A stretch of 40,820 nucleotides of DNA from Temnopleurus reevesii (Eukaryota; Echinodermata; Echinoidea; Temnopleuroida; Temnopleuridae), in assembly GCA_036244855.1 (NCBI GenBank), contig BQKZ01004366.1, positions 1 through 40,820 of the forward strand, read 5' to 3'. The stretch's first letter is position 1; every line of letters begins with the position of its first letter. This document shows, piece by piece, positions 21,011 through 32,900 of this stretch. The position numbers and the translations under genes are program-made. The notes below the pieces were generated by a model. The model made no database searches, was not told where the DNA came from, and saw only the letters and a list, made by a program, of their open reading frames with translations.

Positions 21011-22744
21011 AGCATGTTCTGTGAGGAAGTACAACCGCAGCAGGTTGTTTTATTTTGCGATAATTAAGCTATTTCTAGGTCGAATTCATTCAAACAAACT
21101 ATGAACATGCTCTAATTTACTATTGAAAAACTGCATTATGGTAATAATTTTACTGCAGCTCGCAAACTAGTTAAATATCTGAAGCGCCCTCCCCCCAAAA
21201 ACTGGTCTTTCGCTTTGAATTGATCATCCTGGCTGGAGAGCAGTCACTAGCTAAATAAATAAATAAATGTGTAAATAAATAGACTAACAATCTGAAAATG
21301 TTAACCTCGCCTCTGACACGGGGTAGAATTAAATCATTTAAGAGAGATACATTACTTGAATGCATGATTGCATTTCTCACTAGATTAGATATAGAGATAA
21401 AGGCAATGCACTGGCTAGACAGTTTCAGCGGCACGCCACAACGCCCCTCCCCGGAGCTCCGGCGCAACACCCACGGACAGAGACGATGAACTATTGCCTG
21501 TTGGTGTTACATTAAAATCCAATTTGTGCCCCCAAAAATGAGTTCTAAATCAAACTTTAAAAAGGTAAAATGATTAACACAAAACAATACATGTATAAAA
21601 GTACAATAGATACTTCTTTAAATGATACTTACAATACGTATATTTGTCAAAAATTTACAGAAACTCAAAATTTATTTTCCCCACATGGACCTCCAGCGTA
21701 TAAATAGAATAGTCTACGTGCAGACACTCAGTATTGATGTTTTTACTTTATGAATAGAATCCACCTTCAGCAAACTTGACCGGTTTTTTTAATATTCTTA
21801 AATAATTTAATTACATTTTAAATGCCTAATATGCGGATCGTAGATAATTTATTTTATTTCAAGAATAAAGCCGATCAACACAGGTATAATTGTGTCTGTA
21901 ACCTGAGCCTAAATTGAAAAAGCGCCAAACGACACCACGCCCACTTTGAAGTTTTTCTCCCAGGGAATTCCCCTTTCACAAGAACGATGCATTAAAAAAA
22001 AAACATATATATTTTTGCCCTTTTCTGGATATATTGCGAAGTTCCAAAAGGCATGATACAATGGGATTGAAGCATAAAAATGAGAATAGTGTGACAGTTT
22101 TATTCATAGTTCAATGTACTGAGCTAGCTTTCAAGTTCATAAAAATGACATTTTCCTCACCCCTATTTTTTCTTTATTGATTGTTCTGCTTATACTTATT
22201 TATCCCCTCTTCTATTGTTCTCTCCCATGCTCTCTGCCTTTCAACCCCCCCCTCTCTCTCTCTCTCTTTCTCTTTCTCTCTCCCTCCCTCCCTCTCTATT
22301 TCCCATTCTGAAGATTCTTCCTTTTCTACAGAAATGAACACTTAATATGTAAGTTCATTATATGCAAGTTTTCTCAACAACCTCTTTTTTAAGAAGAAAG
22401 TACTGTTTAATAGTAATTCGCAAATTCCACCCCCCCCCCCCTTTCTGGTTCTTCATTTCATTCATATTCTGTATGAGATGAAAAAATTTTTGGTGGGGTT
22501 TCATTTTTACTCTTTAGAATGCCCATAGACTTGTGTACAACACTCTTTCTTAACATCAAAATAACCTTGTGAAATGGTCTGAAATTCAGTGAATTCACTA
22601 GACTTTTACAGTTCAGTAGAAACTTGGTATAAAGACATCTGATGTTACAATATTCTTGGTAATAATTTGATCCCAGTTCTTTTTAACATTGTTTTTCACC
22701 CACAGTTACACTACAGAACCAAATAAATTACATTTGTAACAAAA
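21011..22744. other. Intergenic region between BtpA and cyclin E genes
   Basis: No gene recognised. It holds an (AAAT)n tract at about 21252-21270, a second GC-richer patch at 21421-21486, a CT-rich low-complexity run at 22230-22303 and a poly(C) run near 22430-22441. The open frame on the minus strand at 21171-21470 has no family features. Confidence 0.5.
22230..22303. repeat. CT/CCCT-rich low-complexity tract
   Basis: An almost pure pyrimidine run of CTCTCT, CTTTCT and CCCTCCCT units. Confidence 0.9.
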
Positions 22745-23324
22745 TTTTCTGAAAACTGTATCATTCTCTTTATTCAATATAAAAATTCAAAGACTGAGCA
22801 AGAACATATCACGAGAGCAAAATTAATACAGAAAGATCAATACCAAAATTTCCTCAAGTTAACATACATATATATTGACAGCATTGCCTAATACACTAGT
22901 CAACTAGAAATATTGATAAATAGGGAAAATAAGTTAATTGGATTCATTTAGAATAAGATTAATTTATAAATTTAATTCAAGTATGAACATCTAAAACCTT
23001 AATTGCTATGCTTAAAAAATACATAACATGGAAACAAAATTCACGACATCAACAAGATAAGGAAATTGGTGTCTTCAAATAATTTTAGGTGAAATGACAT
23101 TACATTATCCATTTTGATACCAAATACAAGGATGATTATTCCAAAAATAAACAATGTAACAAAAGCAAAGTGACAATAGACAGGAAAGTACAACTAAATG
23201 TGGAGCATTTAATTATAGGAAGCAAAAAGTAGCAAATCAATGTGAAATGAAAATACTGTTTAAAAATTATTTTCTGCCAAGCAGTGATTTGGGTAATTAC
23301 ATGTAGACTAGGAAAGAAGCCAAT

Positions 23325-23450
23325 GCTCTAGTCACATAGGACCCCAGAAGCAACACGATTCACCCCGACTCTTTGTTAATTCACAGTTAACTGCCTCAGA
23401 ACGAGTTGGGTTAACTCGTGTTGCTTCCGGGGTCCTATGTGACCGGGGCT
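23325..23450. mobile_element. Foldback MITE, CACATAGGACCCC family
   Basis: The left arm CTAGTCACATAGGACCCCAG then AAGCAACACG and the right arm CGTGTTGCTTCCGGGGTCC then TATGTGACCGGGGC form a near-perfect terminal inverted repeat of about 35 bp, with a GACTCTTTGTTAATTCACAG middle. Relatives are at 15264-15374 and, as a right half only, 30272-30306. Confidence 0.85.
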
Positions 23451-24483
23451 TTAAGATAAACTTCTGCGTTCATAAATCTATTCAGCATATGATAAATTCC
23501 TCTGATCATTTCTTTTACCTTCAATTTGTGACAAAGTATGCCATTCAACAACTTTAATTCACAGGATCATGTGTAATGCAATTCATACATAACTATCAAG
23601 TTAACAGCAACTGAAACATTGTGAATTCATCCAACGATAATTGTTCAAATCCATTGTTGTAAAACAAAATGAATAGGAGATCATTGTAACCTGAGTTTGA
23701 AATTATGACAGAAGGAAAATCAACAAAAAAAAAAGACAAAGAAAATCAACACTTCACAACAAAACAAACAGTGCATTGAACATAAACATTACAAACACAA
23801 AGTGGCAATAAAATATCTCCATATCAACTGATAAATGATTTAAAACCTTAGAAATTATGATTGAAAATTAATTTTAATCCATTCAATATAGCAGCAATGC
23901 ACCTTATATGTATATTATCTTACAACTGCTGAACATTATTCAAAATATAACAATAAGGATTATTAAGTGAACACTCAGATCAAAATTGATTTGGCAATAC
24001 AAGCACCAGAGTGTTTGGTTGCATATATTTTCAGAATTTTCTATCATGCCAGAATATTCATACAGTGTACTTTCATTAAGAAAATCAGGGCTTACAACCC
24101 AAGTCCATGAATGGGCATATACGATTAGTATTAACATGTTTTCTTTCACAATGAAAATAATATGGAGTTCAATTGTATGGGTATTCACATTTTAATTTCT
24201 ATCTCATGCATATTCCAGTAGGTTGGTATTTCTGAATTTTTGTACTATATATGCATCTCAGACACTTCTTGTTAGCATCATTTTAAAATATAAAAAGACT
24301 CTAATAGGAACGGAAGTTGTTCTTCATATGCACCAATACTTTTTTGTTTAATTATTACGTACCAAGTTCTGAAAAGAAAGTATATTATAAAACCAGAAAA
24401 TTGAACACAATGGCTTCCCTGCAACAAATACTTTGTTTTGATAAAGATTTTGACCTGTCATTCTTTGCACTTTTAAACTTACA

Positions 24484-24630
24484 GGCCCATATTCCGATAG
24501 CGGGGTTTAACTTAACCCAGGACTAAGCAATTGTTATTTAGACCCGGGCTATTCAAAAGTTAAACCAATGGTCTAAATGACAATGACTTAGACCTGGGTT
24601 AAGTTAAACCTCGCTATCAGAATACGGGCC
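24484..24630. mobile_element. Foldback MITE with GGCCCRTATTC ends
   Basis: Left arm GGCCCATATTCCGATAGCGG followed by GGTTTAACTTAACCCAGG; right arm CCTGGGTTAAGTTAAACC followed by TCGCTATCAGAATACGGGCC. The arms pair over about 44 bases with few mismatches, and a second inner pair (GTCTAAAT/ATTTAGAC) is visible. 147 bp, non-coding. Confidence 0.88.
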
Positions 24631-26901
24631 AAAGATTGTGCAAATTTCTGAATCCCAGAGAGCGAGTTGTCATAAACATTCCGTCATCAGTTACAAATTG
24701 AAGAAACTTTTTTTTCTCATTCATGTGCGCATTGGATCGTATTAGATTTATATAACTGTTATTGCATTTTATATGGTTACAAGGTCATGCATCAAAGACA
24801 TTTCAATGAAAAATATATCATAGGCAAAAGTTGGAAGGTACAAATTGTACATCGATTTGACAATGAGATATATAAGCACACAATGGAGAGAACTGGGTTT
24901 ATTCAGCCCTTCTTAGAATTATGATAAAAGCAATAATGAAATAAATTCACCTAACATTCATACAAGTGTCTTATCTTGTTTGGACTATTCAATAAGGCTT
25001 GTCATCCTGTAGTTATACGAAAATGAGGGGAAAATGTGATAGTTTATTCTAAAATGAAGACAAAAATATTCAAAATCCACTATTTCAAAACATCGAGTGG
25101 TTTCAAATGATACTGTATCTCATAAACCAAGCACCATTATTAGATTCAAACTCAGAAAGAAGTTACAAAATTGCAAATCAAACACTTTCAACAATATACA
25201 AATATCGAAGGCACATTAATTGCATTGAAAAATACATTCCCAAATTGAGTACATTTGCATGAATACATCATACAGGCATTTCAAACAAAATATATATGGT
25301 TACTCAGAACTATAAAATATATTATCTGTACAGAATGCTTTGTAAACAATATGGTGACAGTTTGCATCTGGTATTCACAACAAAATGCAAAAAGAGGATG
25401 AAAAATACACGAAATCATTAGAGCAGCAAAGTGTAAACATCATATTCACTTGTTGTCAAGCACTCTGGTTCCCAACATCAGAGCTACATTTTGAGATAAA
25501 CTTTAACTCTATCACAGAAAGGGCTGGAGCGTGGCCAATTGATATATTGTGTAACATACAATTGTGTAGAACCAGCAGACATAAATGCCTGTTGAATATG
25601 ACATCACACTTTGGTACTCTATTTTGGATGAACAGGTAAAAATTCTATGAAAATGATGAACAAGAAACTTCAATTCAAAAGGGCTTTTCCTCCTCGTAAA
25701 CCAAATATGTTTAACAAAATCCATTTATACAGAATCATTTGCAACAAACTTTTTTTTCTGACAGGCACATTTTACGAATCCATTCTACCGATATATCAAC
25801 AAGTCCCTATGTATATTAAATAACTTACTGATATTATATATAAGTATTTTTATATCAGGGATATTAACAAATATACATCTTATTTCAGTGAAAACCACTT
25901 CCTAACTTATGTACATTCATACAAAACACATCTTTCTACTACTTGAAAAGATTCTGTACAGTGTGTATGCTTTACATCTTGATTGGAAAAAAATGGCATA
26001 ATTAAACATAACATCATGTATTTAGTGTCTATCTCATTACAGACAAAAGTTTTGAATCCAATTTTGTGATTTCATAAAAGATTGTGAAGTTTGAAAAATT
26101 TGAAAAACTGCTAATTTTCTTCTATATAAGAATTGCAGAATACAAGGATGGTTTTTAAACACCACCCCCATATTGTCATTTAAAATATATCATACGTGAA
26201 AAGAGATTTCTAACTAAACCATGTGGGGGAAAACCATTGTCATTCAAATCCAAATACAAATACAATGAGTATGTGAAGAGCTTGTTTGAATTTTTTTTCT
26301 GCTCAGAGTTTTTGCAAGTTGTGAGGTCTTCTGAACTGGATACTACAAGACTGGCCATATAAATTTTGACATTCTATATCAAAAGAAATATAAAGATCAC
26401 AGCGACAAACATCAAATTGAAATTGGAAGACTGACTCAAAGAGCTCGGAGAAGACTTGATGAAGGAAGAACGCTATTTACTACTTATCAAGAATAACATT
26501 TCAGAAATTCCTAATAAAAATGTTTCCTACTAATTTCTAAAAAAATCCTACTAATCAAAAATATTTCCTACTAATTTCCTACTAATCAAAAATAACATTT
26601 CAGAAATATATTTTATATTCACATCTCTCATTTTTATTTAAAAAAAAAATCATTCATATTTACCTGGTATGGATTTGAACAAAACAAAGTTAAAGATTGT
26701 TTTTTCTTTTTAATTAGTTTTACTATAATTAGCATATCTAACTACTTCACAAGCATACCTGATGAGAGGAAAAGCCCTTTTGAAATGTACACAAAGAAAC
26801 AATAGGATGGGATGGGGAAAACCCCCACCATTAAAAAGAAACTATCTATAGCTAGTACATTGATTTTAGCTGGCCAAGACTGGTGGCATACCCTTTCTCT
26901 A

Positions 26902-29900
26902 TCATAGAACACCCTTCTTTGACTTCTTATCACTCTGAGGAGGGGTCAGGACACCAGGCACCTGGACCGGGCTGTAGCAAGCAGCCTCCCTCATTTGCCT
27001 CTGCTTCTCATGTGATTTGTCCTGAAAGAACAATAAAGATGGAACATTAGGTTATGGGGAGAGTGGATCAACGAAAAAACATCAAAATGGAACAAACAAA
27101 CAAACAAAAGTAAGCACAAAGTGCGAGCAATCAAATATACATCAGTGACCAAGGCACTGAAAAACACTGAATCTTGTCAGAATCAAAAGTCCTTTAATTT
27201 CATATTAAAGTCAACTGTCAGAAAATGAGCAAGAGAACTTGGGAAACGTGATGTGTATCATATAAATTATGTGACCAGGGCCCTAATGCATAAAAAGTTG
27301 CGCTCAAACGCAATTCAGAAAATCTAACGCAAGTCCTAAATACGCACCCCTAATTGGTTGAAAATGGAGTTAAATTTTCTGACTTACTTCTAAAAGCAAC
27401 TTTTTATGCAATAGGGCTGAAATTCATGGTGAAGGTCCCAGCCTAAATTAATTTGCAACTGTCCCGATCGTCTTGATTTACGGTCCGCGTCACATCGCCA
27501 TTATTACTGCAACACGATTCATGAATACTATTTCTATTGGACAAATGTTCTATTGTAGTATCACAACAGGGAGATGCTGCAAGTCATCAACTTACCAATA
27601 GTTCTAACCCCGAGCAATGCGTCTGGATGTTGTGCGCGTCTCCTGCGTAGATGTTCTTGAAGTTCTTGAGCTGGGCCACGCCCGTTTCTCTGATCGTCAT
27701 GGCAAAGGACGACATCCACTGGACACAGGTCGCTATATCATCCCACTTCATTCCTACACACACGCACACAAATAAAAAGAGGAATTTCAGATTATTCAAT
27801 GTCTTTGTAATTATGGCATGATAACAGAAGGATGTATCAGTAAATCTGTCACTGTCAATCTTGAATTTTCAGAGTTAAAACCTTTTATCAGTGTAGCTGG
27901 AAACAAATAATACTAAAGCCCTTCATGTATATTGTTGATACAGTGAAACCTTTTAACAAAGTTTAACTATGCCTACTGCTTTAACCTTTGTCGAGCAGAG
28001 ACATAAAAATTGCTTGTCATATCACAGGTCTCTATGATGGAATAATGTATATAATGTAGACGTTAAAATGTTCTACACAGAAGTGTTTTTAAAAAATTGT
28101 GATATATGACACAGTAACTATGCTAATGTGAAGTCTCTCAACTTGAGAGAAATTTGAAATTTGACTCAGAAAAACTAAAGGAGATGTAATTTGTGTGATA
28201 GATTGCTCTTTTCAAACAGAATATATGTTACATTTGTGTATTTTATCAGTTCTACCTAAGGAATCAAATATATCTATCCATTCAAACCCACCTGTTACAT
28301 TCAGCGTAATCTCCTCATTGGTTACATGATAGAGAGCCGATGCTGCTAGGATGCTGTAATCAAAGTCCAATGACCCCATGTCTAGCGTGACTACGTCCAG
28401 AAGCTGTAAGAAAAGAACAAGACAATTATCACATTTGCTCTCATGGAGGAATTTAGGACATTAACAAATCAATTCATTATTTGACTATAAATTATTTAAT
28501 GATCGATCTATCAAACATTATATGATCCATTTTAGTGACTGATGCTACTTGTTTTGTAATATTCAAATTTTCACAACTTCAGAGAATATGACAATTGGAG
28601 AATTCTGCAAGTATATAATAAGTATATTGTTTGAAAGAGGTTCATCTTGGTGAAGAATAATTGAAGAGAGTTGATCAGTTGTGTCACGATGTGCAAACAT
28701 ATAACGTAATTTGAAAAAGAATATTACGAAGTATCCCAGTAAAATGTATGTTTGATGCCAATTTCTAAGGTAGAACAAATTTTTCAGCTCTCAAATATTT
28801 TTCTTTTTTCCATTTCTAATGTATTTAATCTGTTTTCTTTCTCTCAAATAATTTGACCAAGTTCTTCAATTATATGCTACACAACAAATTCCACCTCGGG
28901 TATGCCGAGATTGACTTCAGATTCTATACGTTTCCAGTTTTATCTCTGTTCAATTTCGTCAATTTCCCGTAATGACACTAGTCTGTAGCCACAGACTACT
29001 GGCATACTTTCCATGCACTTTCAAACACTGTATCTTGGGATTTCAAATATCCTCTTTTGTAGGAGTGCTACAGAAATAACATAAGATGGATAAAATCTCA
29101 CTACTCAGTAGCTCTAAATAAACCTGCATGTTAGCTTACCTGTGCTACTTGAACAAAGTCTGTGGATGAGTACGATGGGTAGTGGAAGTTTGTTTTTCTG
29201 TGAGCTATTTCGTCAGCATTACAGATCTGCATGAAAGCGTTCAGCCATGTGTTGACTGTGATTGGTGAGAGGTCCCAGTTCAAGGTCTGTGGCGAGGAAA
29301 AGTAACAAAATTTCAATGAAGGGTTAAATAATCAACACTCAACATTAAAACTTGATAAACGTGGACAAGCGTGACGTTAAGTGGAAGTATGTTTTTCTGT
29401 GAGCGATCTCGTCAGCATTACAGATCTGCATGAACCTATTCAGCTAGTGTTGACTGATCGGTGAGAGGTACCAGTTCAAAGTCTGTAGGAAAAAGAGTTA
29501 CAAAATATCAATGAAGGATTACACTTTCAAATCTATAACTGAAACTTGATAATGTGGACAAGCATGACATATAAGCATTCAGCAAGGTGTTGATGGCGAT
29601 GTCTCAAAGAATAGCTTCTAAAATTGAAACTTGAGTAATAACTTCTAAAGGAATTATTTCAAATTGTCAATTACTTCCATAAAAATGTCAAACTTTGAGC
29701 TCTTAAAGATTGCACACAACTCACGATATTAACTAAGCCAAGTAAGAACAATACTTTTAAAATATCTTACATTATCTAAATTTCCATATGTAAATGGCTT
29801 TGGGTCTTACCATCAACATGATGAGTTCTTGTTCAAGGATCTGGTCTTCTGTGCAGGCTCCGTCTGTCACATAGGCAAACTCATGGAGCTTGGGAGGGTA

Positions 29901-32900
29901 GATTTCCTGAAAATGAAAAGATGACAATGATAAAATATCAAGCGTGAATCATATAAGTTCTCATAAAAATTTGATCTGGAAATAAATTTGTCATAAATGG
30001 CTATGGTTTCTAAAAGAGACCGTCTAAGTAAAGATGAATCAATGATTACATTTTTCATTATATTACTATCTTTATTAATTGCTTGTGAGGCAATCTTCGA
30101 CAAGCGATATATTGTTTAGCAAACTTTTTCACATAGAAATGTACAGTAGAGTGTTGAAAACATTTCCTTGATGTCTGAAACTGCAAACAACAAACATGAA
30201 AAGTAAAATTATGCCCTGTACGCAGCACACTTACGCAGTACGCGAACTGAACAAAAAATTAAAATAAAATCGTGTTGCTTCTGGGCTTCTATGCGACTTG
30301 GGCTTTAGTTAGGACTCCATTTTTAGGAATCTACTTACTTCTAACTTTGCGGCAACAAATAGCGATGTGATACCGATGAGCTGAAGTTTCGTCTTTGGAA
30401 TGTTTTCTTTGGCGTCTAGATACCTATCTACAAAGTCTACTGCAAGATAAAATGTCTCTCTGTGTAACCTGTATACTTCACACACCTGAAAAGAGAAGGA
30501 AAGGAAAAAAGAAGAAATTAAAATAGTGAAGAAAACAATGCAATTCAGTCAAGTCATATCAAACCATGGACCATGTGATAAATATGAACAGCACAGACTT
30601 TTGAATTCTTGAACCTCCATATGCAATTTTGTATGGAATAAAAATGTGTGAAATAAATATCTGCACAGAAAATGAGTTGCATGCAAATTAAAGACTTATA
30701 TACACCCGTTTCTCGCAAAAAAAATTCTAACATGATGATGACGAATTTAGATTTAAAAGCGTTTCTCATTCAATTCTGAATATTCTGAAAAAGGAAATCA
30801 CAATTTAGGTAGTAAAATTGTACTTTTGGAATTACTTTTCTGAACCAGGGTACAATAAATAATACTTCACAAAAAAAGACCGAGGTTGAGAACCTCAGAA
30901 GAGTTTGTACTTTTTAGTCCAGTAAACCCTCAAATTGACACAATAAATTCCATAGGGATATGTTAAAATAATAATGTGGGATGTAGACAAAGTTTCTTCA
31001 ACTGTAAAATTTCAGGGTGCTACAACAAGAATTTTTTGCACCACTTGCCCGACAGCACAAGTTGCTTCTCAAATTCAAGGCCCAAACACAATTTCTATAC
31101 AGCTTTTGGGCAAGTGACAATCTTATTTACTTGCCCAATGGCTCAGTTTTGTTGTCCTGGGCATTCGGGCAAGTGGGTTTGTAGCGCCCTGCACTGTTTG
31201 ACTATAATGGGCAATTTTTCCATTGACGTTCTCTATCAAGATCCCTTTTCGAGCATTTCTTGTCAATGAGTATAAGTTCAATAGGTGACTCATTCACATT
31301 ATACTTAACCTTATGAATACTGGAATTGGTTAGTCTCTGCACAAAGTCTATGGCTATCACAGAATTTTATAATCAATAGGTTAATACACCCCGTCCTGAA
31401 TCTTTGTATGGATTATAATAGAAACATGTGCTAGTAAACTTTAATCCCTTTCCCCCTTTATTGATCCAAAAGAGGAAGCCATGATAAACAAAGGAATTGA
31501 AAGCTTTACAATGGAGCAAGACTTTCACTATTGATTCAAGCTAGCCAATAGCACTGACTATGACATTGATAATAGAGTCCAACTTAATTCATTGATTGAC
31601 GCCTAAAAGGAGGAAAGGTTTACTATGGGATTCATAGAAGTAATGAGAATAGCAAATAATAAAAAGCTCCTTTATGGGTCTTCTGCAAAATAATTGGTCA
31701 CTCTAGGGAACTTCAAGGAATTATTATTACACTGGGACAAATTGAATTATGACGATTTGAATCCTTCTAGAGCAAAAACTTGTTTTTAAGATGGCTAAAC
31801 CTTATAATAAACATGCACTGTACTGGTATATGAAAATGCACACCTCCCAACCAAAATAATGCCTAAAACCAGTGACCACCTTACGGTGGCAGGGGCATAA
31901 AAAAAGGAAAAAAATAATGCTTGAGCTTAGGTGCCATAATGGTGGCCGCCTAAGCTCATATATGACCCAATTATCTGACCCAAAACACCAAGGAAGACAA
32001 AATCTGACCTCGCCTACAGAATGCCCTTCCTCAATAGGCACTATGGCAATACAGTCAAACCTGTCTATAGTGGCCACCCAAGGGGAACAGAAAAAAAGTT
32101 GCCATTGTAGACCGGTGACCTCAATAGACGGGTTCTACAAAACACATGTCCATCATAAGGAAACCAATATAGGTGGCCACTGTAGACAGGTTTGACTGTA
32201 ACCAAAGAAATTTGAAACTTCAGGAAAGCTATATAAAATTTTGCTATCATTTCTAACTGTATCAATCAACAGATAACTTACTTCAATTAACCAGTCTAGC
32301 AGGATAGCTCTCATTCTCTCGCCCAAGTTTGGATGACTCTTCAGACAATCGTGTTTCCTGGGATAAAGGGCCTCCTTCCTCGTCATTATACTCCATACCT
32401 CCGGTAACTCGTCCCAATGCAGCAGGGGGATAGGTGATGAACGGTCGGACACGTGAGCTGGAAACAGGTTACGAAATGTCATCCAGTTCGCTGGATAGAG
32501 GTGGGGGGAATGGGATAATTCTCTTACTTATTTGGACTTAAATGAACAAGATATTCTAGGTTTCAATTGATTTTATCATTCATAAAATCCATCAATTCAT
32601 TTTCCGGAAAGTTTTAATAATATAGGTAAAAGCATGGTAAGTCATACAAACAAATATATCAAATGGACAGAATACAATACTTCGCCACTTTTTATTGCAA
32701 TGATATGTTTGATGGTAACATATAGTTTGCTTTATTCATTGTATCTTACTGCTACAGAAAGAACAGACGTCAAAATCAAAATATGAGAATGACACAAGAA
32801 ATATCAATACTAGTTTGAATAAAAAATGATGAACTTTTAAACCATTACAGCCAGAAAAATGGAACGAAATAATAAATTTATATAGTTTGAGAATATTATA

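Larger units (their letters stand above)
22745..26901 (-). other. Probable long 3' UTR of the cyclin E gene
   Basis: Downstream of the cyclin E stop the minus strand is AT-rich, lacks exons and has only two short MITEs (23325-23450 and 24484-24630). A minus-strand AATAAA near 22769-22776 could end the transcript, making a 3' UTR of about 4.1 kb. A Pumilio-type TGTACATA is at 25908-25915 (minus). Maternal cyclin mRNAs are often controlled through their 3' UTRs (established in general). The exact extent here is inferred. Confidence 0.35.

Noticed and set aside
21171..21470. Minus-strand frame of 99 residues upstream of the BtpA gene
   Set aside because: No recognisable domain, no supporting splice structure, and part of it derives from an (AAAT)n tract.
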